From: Janibacter corallicola NBRC 107790
GTDB taxonomy: Bacteria; Actinomycetota; Actinomycetes; Actinomycetales; Dermatophilaceae
Assembly: GCF_001570965.1 (NCBI RefSeq)
Contig: NZ_BCSR01000029.1
Location: forward strand, 1-39,072
Reading direction: 5' to 3'
Length of the DNA: 39,072 nt
Part shown: positions 15,311-21,819 of the stretch, in pieces
Layout: each line of letters starts with the position of its first letter
Numbering within the stretch: position 1 is the first letter of the stretch
The notes under the pieces: model-generated
What the model saw: the letters and a program-made list of their open reading frames with translations, nothing else
Database searches by the model: none
What the model was told of the DNA's origin: nothing
Translations under genes and position numbers: made by a program

Positions 15311-16180
15311 TCAGCGATCCCGGCCCGCAGCAGTGGGCTCCTGCGAGGCGGTGGAGTCCCCACGTGCATGTTCGGAACGTCCGCGCAGCGACCGCCACGC
15401 GAATGCCCCGCCGACGACGACCACGACGGCGACGACGAACCAGCCGTCGGGGATACTCTCGCTCCACGTCGCGAGCGAGGACTCGGCCGCCTGCTGGGTG
15501 CCGATCGTGAAGAACCCGCCGAGGGAGGCGGTGCCCTCGGTGAGGATCAGCAGCACGCCGATCGCGATCGACAGCAGGCCCGAGACGACCATCGTCCAGG
15601 TGTTGCGCCACGGGCCGACGCGCACCTCCTTCGGGGCGACGAGCACCCGGCCCCGGGTGCCGATCCGCTTCCACACGGCGGCCAGCACGAAGAGGGGCAC
15701 GGTCATGCCCAGCGCGTAGAGCGCGAGGACGATCCCGCCGTAGACCGCGTTGCCACCGAGGGCCGCCACCATGAGCACCGACCCGAGGATCGGGCCGGCG
15801 CAGACACCGGCGACCGCATAGACCGCCCCGAGGGCGAAGACCGACCCGACCGAGGTGGCGTCCCCGCCCCCGCTCGTGCGGGAAAGTCCGGGGACGGGCA
15901 GCCCGGACAGCTGCCACAGACCCAGCAGGATGACCACCGCGGCCGCGACGGTCACGAGGGTCATCCGGTGCGTGGTCAGCAGCGACCCGAGCGACCCCGA
16001 GAAGACCCCGAGCGGCACGAGCGTGACACTCAGCCCGGCGTAGAAGATCACGGTCCGACCGATGAGCTTGGCGGGAGAGCTGAAGGCGTAGGCGAAGAAG
16101 GCCGGCAACAGCATCACCGAGCACGGGCTGAGCAGGGTGAGGATCCCGCCGAGGAAGGCCCCGGTGTACCCGATGTCCAT
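15311..16180 (-). CDS. ccdA: CcdA-type cytochrome c biogenesis / thiol-electron transporter
   Basis: This 289-residue membrane protein of the CcdA/DsbD-beta family has six to seven helices and the two functional cysteines, Cys20 in LLSPCSVMLLPA and Cys127 in AVAGVCAGPILG. CcdA moves reducing equivalents from cytoplasmic thioredoxin to extracytoplasmic thiol proteins. An additional C-terminal helix and a hydrophilic tail follow the core. The ATG at 16180 directly abuts the stop of the DsbA-like gene at 16181. No ResB, ResC or other cytochrome c maturation gene is in the window, so service to the adjacent DsbA-like protein is the more direct reading. Confidence 0.85.
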   Translation of the reverse strand: MDIGYTGAFLGGILTLLSPCSVMLLPAFFAYAFSSPAKLIGRTVIFYAGLSVTLVPLGVFSGSLGSLLTTHRMTLVTVAAAVVILLGLWQLSGLPVPGLSRTSGGGDATSVGSVFALGAVYAVAGVCAGPILGSVLMVAALGGNAVYGGIVLALYALGMTVPLFVLAAVWKRIGTRGRVLVAPKEVRVGPWRNTWTMVVSGLLSIAIGVLLILTEGTASLGGFFTIGTQQAAESSLATWSESIPDGWFVVAVVVVVGGAFAWRSLRGRSEHARGDSTASQEPTAAGRDR

Positions 16181-16927
16181 CTACTGGCCCTCCACCTGCT
16201 CGAGCTCTTCGTCGATGAGGTCCTTGAACGCCTTCGTGGGCTGGGCCCCGACCATCCGCTGGTCACCGAGGACGAAGGTGGGCGTGCCGGTCGCCTTCAC
16301 CTGTGTCGCCGCCTCCTGCGCATCGGCCTCGACCTTCTTGCGCAGGCGCGGGTCGTCCAAGTCCTTCTCGAACTTCTTCATGTCCTCGACGCCGACCTCC
16401 TTCGCCCAGTCCATGATCTTCTTCTTCGTGATCTTCAGGTGACCGCGCTCCGGGGCGTCCTCGTACACGGCGTCGTGGTACTCCCAGTACTTGCCCTGCT
16501 CACCTGCGGCCCGGGCGGCCAGCGCCCCCTCCATCGACTCCTCGCCGAAGACCGGGAAGTCACGCCACTCGAAGCGCAGCTTGCCGGTGTCGATGTACTC
16601 CTCCTTCAGCTCGGGCATGGTGTCGCGGGCGAAGGACCCGCAGAACGGGCACCGGTAGTCGGAGTACTCGATGAGCACGACCGGGGCGTCCACGTCACCC
16701 ATGGCCGTGACGTCGTCGGCGTCCCGACGCACCAGCCCGATCTCCTCCTCGGAGGCGCCCCCCTCGTCGGCGGACTTCCCGCCACCGCCGGAGGACTGCG
16801 CGGACGACCCCGCGTCGGCCGAGCCCTCGTCTCCGCCGTCCTGGGAGAACATCACCCCTGCTGCAAGGAGGACGACAACCGCCACGGCGGCGACTATGGT
16901 CAGGATGCGTTGCGTGGAGCCGGTCAT
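16181..16927 (-). CDS. Membrane-anchored DsbA-like thiol-disulfide oxidoreductase
   Basis: This 248-residue protein has an N-terminal anchor helix (about 8-26), a Ser/Gly/Asp-rich linker (29-60), and a DsbA-type thioredoxin fold with Cys93-Pro-Phe-Cys96 in YRCPFCGSF and the cis-proline loop TGTPTFVLG near residue 218. It resembles the Thioredoxin_4 / BdbD group that oxidises or isomerises exported proteins. The ATG at 16927 has no clear Shine-Dalgarno sequence. An in-frame ATG lies within the palindrome at 16946-16957, ten codons upstream, and could be an alternative start. First gene of a three-gene redox operon, divergent from a GntR regulator. Confidence 0.85.
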   Translation of the reverse strand: MTGSTQRILTIVAAVAVVVLLAAGVMFSQDGGDEGSADAGSSAQSSGGGGKSADEGGASEEEIGLVRRDADDVTAMGDVDAPVVLIEYSDYRCPFCGSFARDTMPELKEEYIDTGKLRFEWRDFPVFGEESMEGALAARAAGEQGKYWEYHDAVYEDAPERGHLKITKKKIMDWAKEVGVEDMKKFEKDLDDPRLRKKVEADAQEAATQVKATGTPTFVLGDQRMVGAQPTKAFKDLIDEELEQVEGQ

Positions 16928-16945
16928 GACGACGACGGTACTCTG

Positions 16946-16957
16946 ATGTCTAGACAT
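16946..16957. promoter_or_regulatory. GntR/HutC-type operator palindrome
   Basis: ATGTCTAGACAT is a perfect 12-bp palindrome placed 18 nt from both the DsbA-like start (16927) and the GntR start (16976). Its core GTCTAGAC equals the core of the DasR site and fits the GT-N-TA-N-AC consensus of HutC-subfamily GntR proteins. Control by the adjacent gene product, including autoregulation, is a strong inference. Confidence 0.65.
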
Positions 16958-16975
16958 TTCACAGGAGGGGTGGCC

Positions 16976-17737
16976 GTGCGAACACTGCCGCGGTGGCGCC
17001 AGATCAGCGACGACCTCCTGCGCCGGCTGCAGGACGGCGAGTTCGTCGACGGCTTCCCGGGGGAGCTCGCCCTCTCCGAGCGCTACGAGGTCAGCCGCGG
17101 CACCATCCGGCAGGCGCTGGCACCCCTGCGCGAGCAGGGCATCGTCGGTGGTGGCCGCGGGCGCCCGTCCTACGTGATCAACACCAGCCGCACCTCCGGC
17201 TTCGGACCGATGTACAGCCTGCGGGAGGCCATCACCGCCCGCGGCGGCACGGAGAGCTCGCACGTCCTGGCGCAGCGGCTCGTCACCAGCAAGGAGGTCG
17301 CCACCGCGCTGGACCTCGACCTCGACACCCCCTTCGTCCAGGTGACGCGGGTACGGACGGCCGACGGGACCCCCTTCGCCCTGGACCGGCTGTGGATCAT
17401 CGCCTCGATCGCGCGGCCACTCCTCGAGGCGGACCTCACCGAGACCTCGGTCTACGGGGTCCTGCGCTCCCGCTGCGACGTCGAGTTCGACGCCGGCGTC
17501 GAGTACACGAGGTCGGTGCCGGCGAGCGCCGGGATCGCGGCCAGGCTCGAGGTGGCCGAAGGGACCCCCCTGCTGACCATCCGCCGCAAGTCCTGCCTCG
17601 CCGGACGGCCGGTCGAGCTGCGCGACACCTGCGCGGCCGGCGACCGGGTCACCCTGACCCACGTCTTCGGCGACGCCTCGGCGGTCCTGGGCTGCGGGGG
17701 CAGCAACGGGAAGCCCATCGAGATCCCCTGGGACTGA
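16976..17737 (+). CDS. GntR-family regulator of the HutC/UTRA type
   Basis: This 253-residue protein has an N-terminal winged helix (about 5-70; LALSERYEVSRGTIRQALAPLREQGIV) and a C-terminal UTRA ligand domain (about 90-235). UTRA regulators commonly sense sugars, amino-acid derivatives or histidine intermediates. The GTG at 16976 is preceded by AGGAGGGG at ideal spacing; an in-frame ATG at 16946 falls inside the operator and is unlikely. It is divergent from the thiol-redox operon and followed by an MFS gene 129 nt away, either of which may be its target. The effector is unknown. Confidence 0.87.
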   Translation: MRTLPRWRQISDDLLRRLQDGEFVDGFPGELALSERYEVSRGTIRQALAPLREQGIVGGGRGRPSYVINTSRTSGFGPMYSLREAITARGGTESSHVLAQRLVTSKEVATALDLDLDTPFVQVTRVRTADGTPFALDRLWIIASIARPLLEADLTETSVYGVLRSRCDVEFDAGVEYTRSVPASAGIAARLEVAEGTPLLTIRRKSCLAGRPVELRDTCAAGDRVTLTHVFGDASAVLGCGGSNGKPIEIPWD

Positions 17738-17793
17738 CCGCGGCGTCGCTCCCGACCACCTTTCCCGTCGACGCGTCCTAGCCTGCTGCTCGA

Positions 17794-17809
17794 GAGGCGA
17801 CGTCGCCTC
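17794..17809. promoter_or_regulatory. 16-bp perfect palindrome upstream of the MFS gene
   Basis: GAGGCGACGTCGCCTC is a perfect palindrome 57 nt before the MFS start, just downstream of a TAGCCT that could act as -10. It may be an operator or a leader hairpin, and it differs from the GTCTAGAC site of the neighbouring GntR. Confidence 0.4.
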
Positions 17810-17866
17810 GACGACCACTCCCCTGCCCCCTTCGCCCCACAGCGGGCACGCTCGAGGACCACGCCC

Positions 17867-19153
17867 GTGACCGAACCGCGCACCGACGCTCTGCCCACCG
17901 ACGCCACCCGGGCCGAGCCACTCCGGATCGACGCCGCGCGGGTGCAGCGCCGCACGATGACGGTGCTCGTGATCTCCCAGGTCATCGGCACCGTCGGCGT
18001 CGGCGTGGCCCCCTCGATCGGTGTCCTCGTCGCCGGCGCGGTCACCGACAGCGAGGCGTGGGCGGGTCTGGCCCGCACGGCCAGCACGCTCGGCGCCGCG
18101 CTCGTGGGCCTCCCGCTGGGAACCCTGGCGGCCCGCCGGGGACGACGGGTGGCGCTGTCCACGGGGTGGTGGACCGCCGCCGTGGGTGGGGCACTGCTGG
18201 TACCGGCCGCCCAGTGGAGCCTGGTGGTCCCCCTCTTCATCGGCCTCCTGCTCATCGGTGTCGGCAGCGCCGTCAGCCTCCAGGCCCGCTTCGCCGCCAC
18301 CGACCTCGCCGAGCCCCGGCATCGGGCGCGTTCGCTCGCGCTCCTCGTCTGGGTGGGGACCCTCGGCTCCGTGCTCGGCCCCAACTTGGGTGTCCCCGGC
18401 GAGGTCGTCAGCCGGGCCACGGGGCTGACCGTCTTCGCCGGCGCCTTCCTCATCACGGCGGTCTGCCTCGCGATCGCCGGTACCGTCGCCTTTGCCTTCA
18501 TGCGCCCCGACCCACTGATCACCCTCGGCCGGATCGCGGGGACACCGACGGTGACGGGCGGCGCACGTCCCGGTCGGTTCGAGCAGATCATCGCCGAGCT
18601 GCGCACCAACCGCCCGGCCCGTTACGCCCTCGTCGCCGTGCTGACGGCGCAGATCATCATGGTCTCGGTCATGACCATGACGCCGGTGCACATCGTCCAC
18701 CAGGGCGGGTCGGTGACGATCGTCGGCATCACCATCAGCCTGCACATCGTCGGCATGTACGGCTTCTCGCCGGTCGTCGGCATCATCGCCGACCGGTGCG
18801 GTCACCGGCTGACGATCGCCGCCGGCATCGGCGTCTTCCTCGCCTCGCTGCTCGCCGGGGCCCTCGTACCGGACGACATGACGTGGATCGTCGCCTCGCT
18901 GATCCTGCTCGGTCTCGGGTGGTCCTTCGTCAACGTCGGCGGGTCCGCCCTCTTCTCCGCCGTGGTGTCCGACGAGACCCGTGCCTCCTCCCAGGGCGGG
19001 GTCGACGCGCTGGCCAACCTCCTCGGCGCGACGGCCGCCTTCGCCGCGGGTCCGCTGCTGGCCGTCTCGAGCTTCACGACGCTCAACGTCGTGGCGATCG
19101 TCTTCCTCGTGCCGCTCGCCGTCATGACCGCGAGGCGGCGCCTCGCAACGTGA
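17867..19153 (+). CDS. MFS transporter, drug-efflux type
   Basis: This 428-residue carrier has about 12 helices. The first half has the loop 2-3 motif LPLGTLAARRGRRVAL; the second half has FSPVVGIIADRCGHRLT. It resembles the group of MFS permeases that includes multidrug-type exporters with a long N-terminal cytoplasmic lead (residues 1-30 here). The GTG at 17867 follows GAGGA at good spacing. It is downstream of the GntR gene on the same strand, with its own likely promoter and a 16-bp palindrome between them. The substrate is unknown. Confidence 0.82.
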   Translation: MTEPRTDALPTDATRAEPLRIDAARVQRRTMTVLVISQVIGTVGVGVAPSIGVLVAGAVTDSEAWAGLARTASTLGAALVGLPLGTLAARRGRRVALSTGWWTAAVGGALLVPAAQWSLVVPLFIGLLLIGVGSAVSLQARFAATDLAEPRHRARSLALLVWVGTLGSVLGPNLGVPGEVVSRATGLTVFAGAFLITAVCLAIAGTVAFAFMRPDPLITLGRIAGTPTVTGGARPGRFEQIIAELRTNRPARYALVAVLTAQIIMVSVMTMTPVHIVHQGGSVTIVGITISLHIVGMYGFSPVVGIIADRCGHRLTIAAGIGVFLASLLAGALVPDDMTWIVASLILLGLGWSFVNVGGSALFSAVVSDETRASSQGGVDALANLLGATAAFAAGPLLAVSSFTTLNVVAIVFLVPLAVMTARRRLAT

Positions 19154-19227
19154 CCGGCCCGGTGGTCAGAGCAGTGCCGACGTTCAGGCCGACTGGGAGG
19201 ACAGCAGGGGGCACGCAAGGTTCCTGG

Positions 19228-19252
19228 CGGGGCCGTCGGGAGCGGGGCCCCG
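19228..19252. terminator. GC hairpin between convergent genes
   Basis: CGGGGCC (19228-19234) pairs with GGCCCCG (19246-19252) over an 11-nt loop, between the plus-strand MFS stop (19153) and the minus-strand stop of the small Cys-rich gene (19258). It could terminate either transcript. Confidence 0.4.
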
Positions 19253-19257
19253 GCGAG

Positions 19258-19437
19258 TCAGCCGCGACCGAAGAGGCGGGCGAGCGGGTTGCGGACGGCT
19301 GTGCTCCCCTTCGTCGGGGTGGCGTGGCCGGGGCAGCGCTCGCTGCTCGGCACCCCCCTCATGACCTCGTCGACGTGCTGGCCGCATCCGGCCCAGGTGG
19401 TCCTGCCGCACCGGCGGCAGGTGGTCTGACGGCACAC
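19258..19437 (-). CDS. 59-residue Cys-rich zinc-ribbon-like protein
   Basis: The GTG at 19437 with a GAGGAGAT Shine-Dalgarno sequence opens a 59-residue protein. Its first 40 residues carry CRQTTCRRCGRTTWAGCGQH and later ERCPGH: six cysteines plus histidines that could bind one or two zinc ions. Similar very short proteins with a C-K/R-x-C-G-K/R-TTWAGCGxHVDxVMxGV core are widespread hypotheticals in actinobacteria. The C-terminus is basic (RNPLARLFGRG). It begins 28 nt after the cstB stop, so it belongs to the persulfide operon and could be a sulfane-sulfur or metal-responsive accessory; that is inference. Confidence 0.75.
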   Translation of the reverse strand: MCRQTTCRRCGRTTWAGCGQHVDEVMRGVPSSERCPGHATPTKGSTAVRNPLARLFGRG

Positions 19438-19465
19438 GGGATCTCCTCGGTGTGGACGAAGGGGG

Positions 19466-20842
19466 TCAGGCTGCGGTGACCATGGGCAGGCCGGCAGCAG
19501 CAGCGTTGTCGAAGGCGTCGTCGACGAGGACGACCGCGTGGTCGCGCGATGCGAGGACGGAAGCGGCGATCGAGGCTCGGTAACCGCTGCCGCAGTGGAC
19601 CCACAACTCGCGCCGTGGGATCTCGTCGAGGCGCTCCAGCAGCCCGCCGAGAGGGACGTTCTGGGCGCCCTCGACGTGGCTTGCCCCGTACTCCCCCGAG
19701 AGGCGTACGTCGAGGACGTGCACCGGGCGGTGGTGGCGCACCTGGGACAGGTCGGCGAAGGTCGCGGTCTCGAGGGTCGCCGGCTGCGTGTCCGTCCAGT
19801 CGCGGGGACCACCCGTGGCGGCCCCGGCGATCCGGTCCAGGCCGATGCGCGCCATCTCCCGCTGGGCCTGATCGACCTGCTCGGCACTCTCACCGAGGAG
19901 GGTGACCGCGGCGTCCCACGGGATGAGCCACCCCAGATAGGTGGAGAACTGGCCGTCGAGGCCGAAGTTCAGGGTGCCGGTGACGTGCCCGGCGGCGAAG
20001 GCGGTGCGGGTGCGCAGGTCGACGACCCATTCGCCGGCGGCGATGCGCCCGGCCAGGGTCTGCTTGTCGGCACGCTCCGGCGGGCTCAGGTCCGGCCGTC
20101 CGGGCCCCGCTGCATTGGCCGGCTGCATGTGCACGTAGTAGGCGGGGTAGGCGTCCAGCCCGGCGAGGGTGTCCGCGACCCACTGCTCCTCGGTCTGGGT
20201 GAGGGCGGGGTTGATGCGCTTCTCCTGCCCGATCGTCGACGCGGTGGAGCCACCGGTCGATCCGGCCGAGCAGAAGGACCCGAAACCGTGGGTCGGCATC
20301 ACCTCGGCGGCCTCGGGCAGCTCGTCGGCGAGCCGGTGGATCGAGGAGAACTGGTGGTGCACGAGGTCGCTCGTGTGCTCCTCGCCGAGCAGGTCCGGTC
20401 GTCCGGTCGCCCCGAAGAGCAGCGAGCCGCCGGTGAAGACCGCCGTGGCGGTGGCGCCGGAGTCGGTGAGCGACTCGAGCGCGTAGGACAGGTGGGTGAA
20501 CGTGTGCCCCGGGGTCGCGATGCCCCGCACGCGCATCCTCGGGGAGACCTCGACGACGTCGCCGTCGCGGATCGGCTGGCGCTCGAAGGAGACCTCGTCC
20601 TCGCCGTTCACGTGGTACCGGGCATCCAGGTGCCGGGCCAGGGCGAGCCCACCGGTGAGGTAGTCGTTGTGCAGATGGGTCTCGAAGACGTCGGTGATCC
20701 GCACGAGAGCTTCGCCTGCCGCCGCGAGCACCCGGTCGATGTCGCGCTGCGGGTCGATGACGAGGGCGACCTCGCCGTCGTGGGCGAGGTAGGAACGATC
20801 GCCCAGGGACGGGGTCTCGATGGTGATGATCGTGGGTTCCAT
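19466..20842 (-). CDS. cstB: CstB-like persulfide dioxygenase-sulfurtransferase
   Basis: This 458-residue three-part protein has an N-terminal metallo-beta-lactamase-fold persulfide dioxygenase (about 1-240; THLHNDYLTGG with His56, His58, Asp60), a central rhodanese-like domain without an active-site cysteine (about 265-340), and a C-terminal rhodanese with Cys417 in VHCGSGYR. This is the domain order of CstB, which oxidises low-molecular-weight persulfides and produces thiosulfate. A cysteine in FGSFCSAG of the dioxygenase part could be the counterpart of the CstB dioxygenase-domain cysteine. The ATG at 20842 is preferred because the promoter places the transcript start beside it; ATG 20848 is in frame. 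It is divergent from cstR. Confidence 0.85.
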   Translation of the reverse strand: MEPTIITIETPSLGDRSYLAHDGEVALVIDPQRDIDRVLAAAGEALVRITDVFETHLHNDYLTGGLALARHLDARYHVNGEDEVSFERQPIRDGDVVEVSPRMRVRGIATPGHTFTHLSYALESLTDSGATATAVFTGGSLLFGATGRPDLLGEEHTSDLVHHQFSSIHRLADELPEAAEVMPTHGFGSFCSAGSTGGSTASTIGQEKRINPALTQTEEQWVADTLAGLDAYPAYYVHMQPANAAGPGRPDLSPPERADKQTLAGRIAAGEWVVDLRTRTAFAAGHVTGTLNFGLDGQFSTYLGWLIPWDAAVTLLGESAEQVDQAQREMARIGLDRIAGAATGGPRDWTDTQPATLETATFADLSQVRHHRPVHVLDVRLSGEYGASHVEGAQNVPLGGLLERLDEIPRRELWVHCGSGYRASIAASVLASRDHAVVLVDDAFDNAAAAGLPMVTAA

Positions 20843-20850
20843 GACCATCA

Positions 20851-20879
20851 AACTAATACCCCCTGGGGTATACTGTCAA
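20851..20879 (-). promoter_or_regulatory. cstB promoter
   Basis: On the minus strand TTGACA (20879-20874) is followed by a 17-nt spacer and TTAGTT (20856-20851). Transcription would begin around 20844, next to the ATG at 20842, which implies a leaderless or near-leaderless message. The spacer contains the CstR-type operator. Confidence 0.6.
20856..20871. promoter_or_regulatory. CsoR/CstR-type operator
   Basis: ATACCCC-CT-GGGGTAT is an exact 7-bp inverted repeat with a 2-nt spacer, matching the C/G-tract operators of CsoR and CstR repressors. It fills the spacer of the cstB promoter and overlaps the probable cstR -10 TATACT (20869-20874), so one bound repressor could close both promoters. Confidence 0.75.
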
Positions 20880-20950
20880 TACGGTGCCGCACCCGACAGG
20901 GACCGTGACCGAGAATGGGCGAAGTGCCCTGACGACGAAGGAGAAGGCAC

Positions 20951-21217
20951 ATGGTCACCCTGGACATGGACGACATGGGTCCCGTCATCAACCGACTGCG
21001 TCGCGCGCAGGGGCAGATCGGCGGTGTCATCCGCCTCATCGAGGAGGAGCGCGACTGCAAGGACGTCGTGACCCAGCTCGCGGCGGCCAGCCGGGCGCTC
21101 GACCGGGCCGGCTTCGCCATCGTCTCCTCGGGCCTGCAGGAGTGCCTCTCCTCGCCGGAGGGGGTCGACGAGGACGATCGGGCCGCGATGGAGAAGCTCT
21201 TCCTCACCCTCGCCTGA
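20951..21217 (+). CDS. cstR: CstR-type persulfide-sensing repressor (CsoR family)
   Basis: This 88-residue all-helical CsoR/FrmR-family protein has the family core RLRRAQGQIGGVIRLIEEERDC. Copper sensors of the family use Cys36, His61 and Cys65. Here Cys36 and Cys65 are present but position 61 is Gly, which removes the copper site and leaves the dithiol pair used by CstR to sense sulfane sulfur. AAGGAGAAGG precedes the ATG. It is divergent from cstB with the operator between them, so repression relieved by persulfides is the natural model, and it should also autoregulate. Confidence 0.85.
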   Translation: MVTLDMDDMGPVINRLRRAQGQIGGVIRLIEEERDCKDVVTQLAAASRALDRAGFAIVSSGLQECLSSPEGVDEDDRAAMEKLFLTLA

Positions 21218-21300
21218 CCAGGGCGACCACCCGACGAACCCCTGTTGCCCGTGCCCACCGTTGGATACGCTCGAGGCATCTGATCGAGGGGGCGGTACCC

Positions 21301-21762
21301 ATGGGTGCGACGGACGAGACCGAGCAGCTCTCTGCTGACACGTGCTGGGCATTGCTGCGCACGACGACGGTCGGTCGGCTGGCCGTGATCGTGGGGGACC
21401 ACCCGGACATCTTCCCCATCAACTACGCGGTCGATCGCGGTACCGCCGTCTTCCGGACGGGCGAAGGGAGCAAGGTCGCCGGCGCCCTGTCCGGCACCGC
21501 CGTCGCTCTCGAGGCCGATGGCCACGACCCGGAGACCGGCCGGGCGTGGAGCGTGGTGCTCAAGGGGCGGGCGCGCACCATCACCGAGGTCAACGACCTG
21601 ATGGACACCGTCGACCTGCCGCTCTTCCCCTGGCAGGGCGGTAGGAAGGACCGGTTCGTCCGCATCACGCCGGGCGAGGTGACGGGCCGGCGTTTCGCCG
21701 TCGTCGACCCGGGCCAGTGGACGACCCTGCCTGCGGGTACCCCTCGCCGCCCCGTGGAGTAG
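21301..21762 (+). CDS. Pyridoxamine 5-phosphate oxidase-like flavin-binding protein
   Basis: This 153-residue split-barrel protein of the PNPOx-like superfamily has VGRLAVIVGDHPDIFPINYAVD, the FRTGEGSKVAGAL cofactor-facing segment, and VVLKGRARTI. Such proteins bind FMN, F420 or haem and reduce diverse small molecules; the precise cofactor is not determinable here. A GAGGGGG lies before the ATG at 21301. It follows cstR by 83 nt on the same strand, so cotranscription is possible, but no operator-like repeat is visible between them. It is convergent with the VanZ-RDD-YdcF gene. Confidence 0.8.
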   Translation: MGATDETEQLSADTCWALLRTTTVGRLAVIVGDHPDIFPINYAVDRGTAVFRTGEGSKVAGALSGTAVALEADGHDPETGRAWSVVLKGRARTITEVNDLMDTVDLPLFPWQGGRKDRFVRITPGEVTGRRFAVVDPGQWTTLPAGTPRRPVE

Positions 21763-21819
21763 TCACCTCCGGTGACCCGGTGGCTGCCGGGCGGTCGGGT
21801 GACTGGCGAGCCGTGACCG

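Noticed and set aside
15179-16945. N-terminal part of the long plus-strand frame that contains the GntR gene
   Set aside because: It is antisense to the thiol-redox operon; the GntR protein is well delimited with its own Shine-Dalgarno sequence at 16966.
17028-18805. N-terminal part of the long minus-strand frame that contains the DsbA-like gene
   Set aside because: Antisense of GntR and MFS genes with Asp/Gly/His/Arg-rich translation; not coding.
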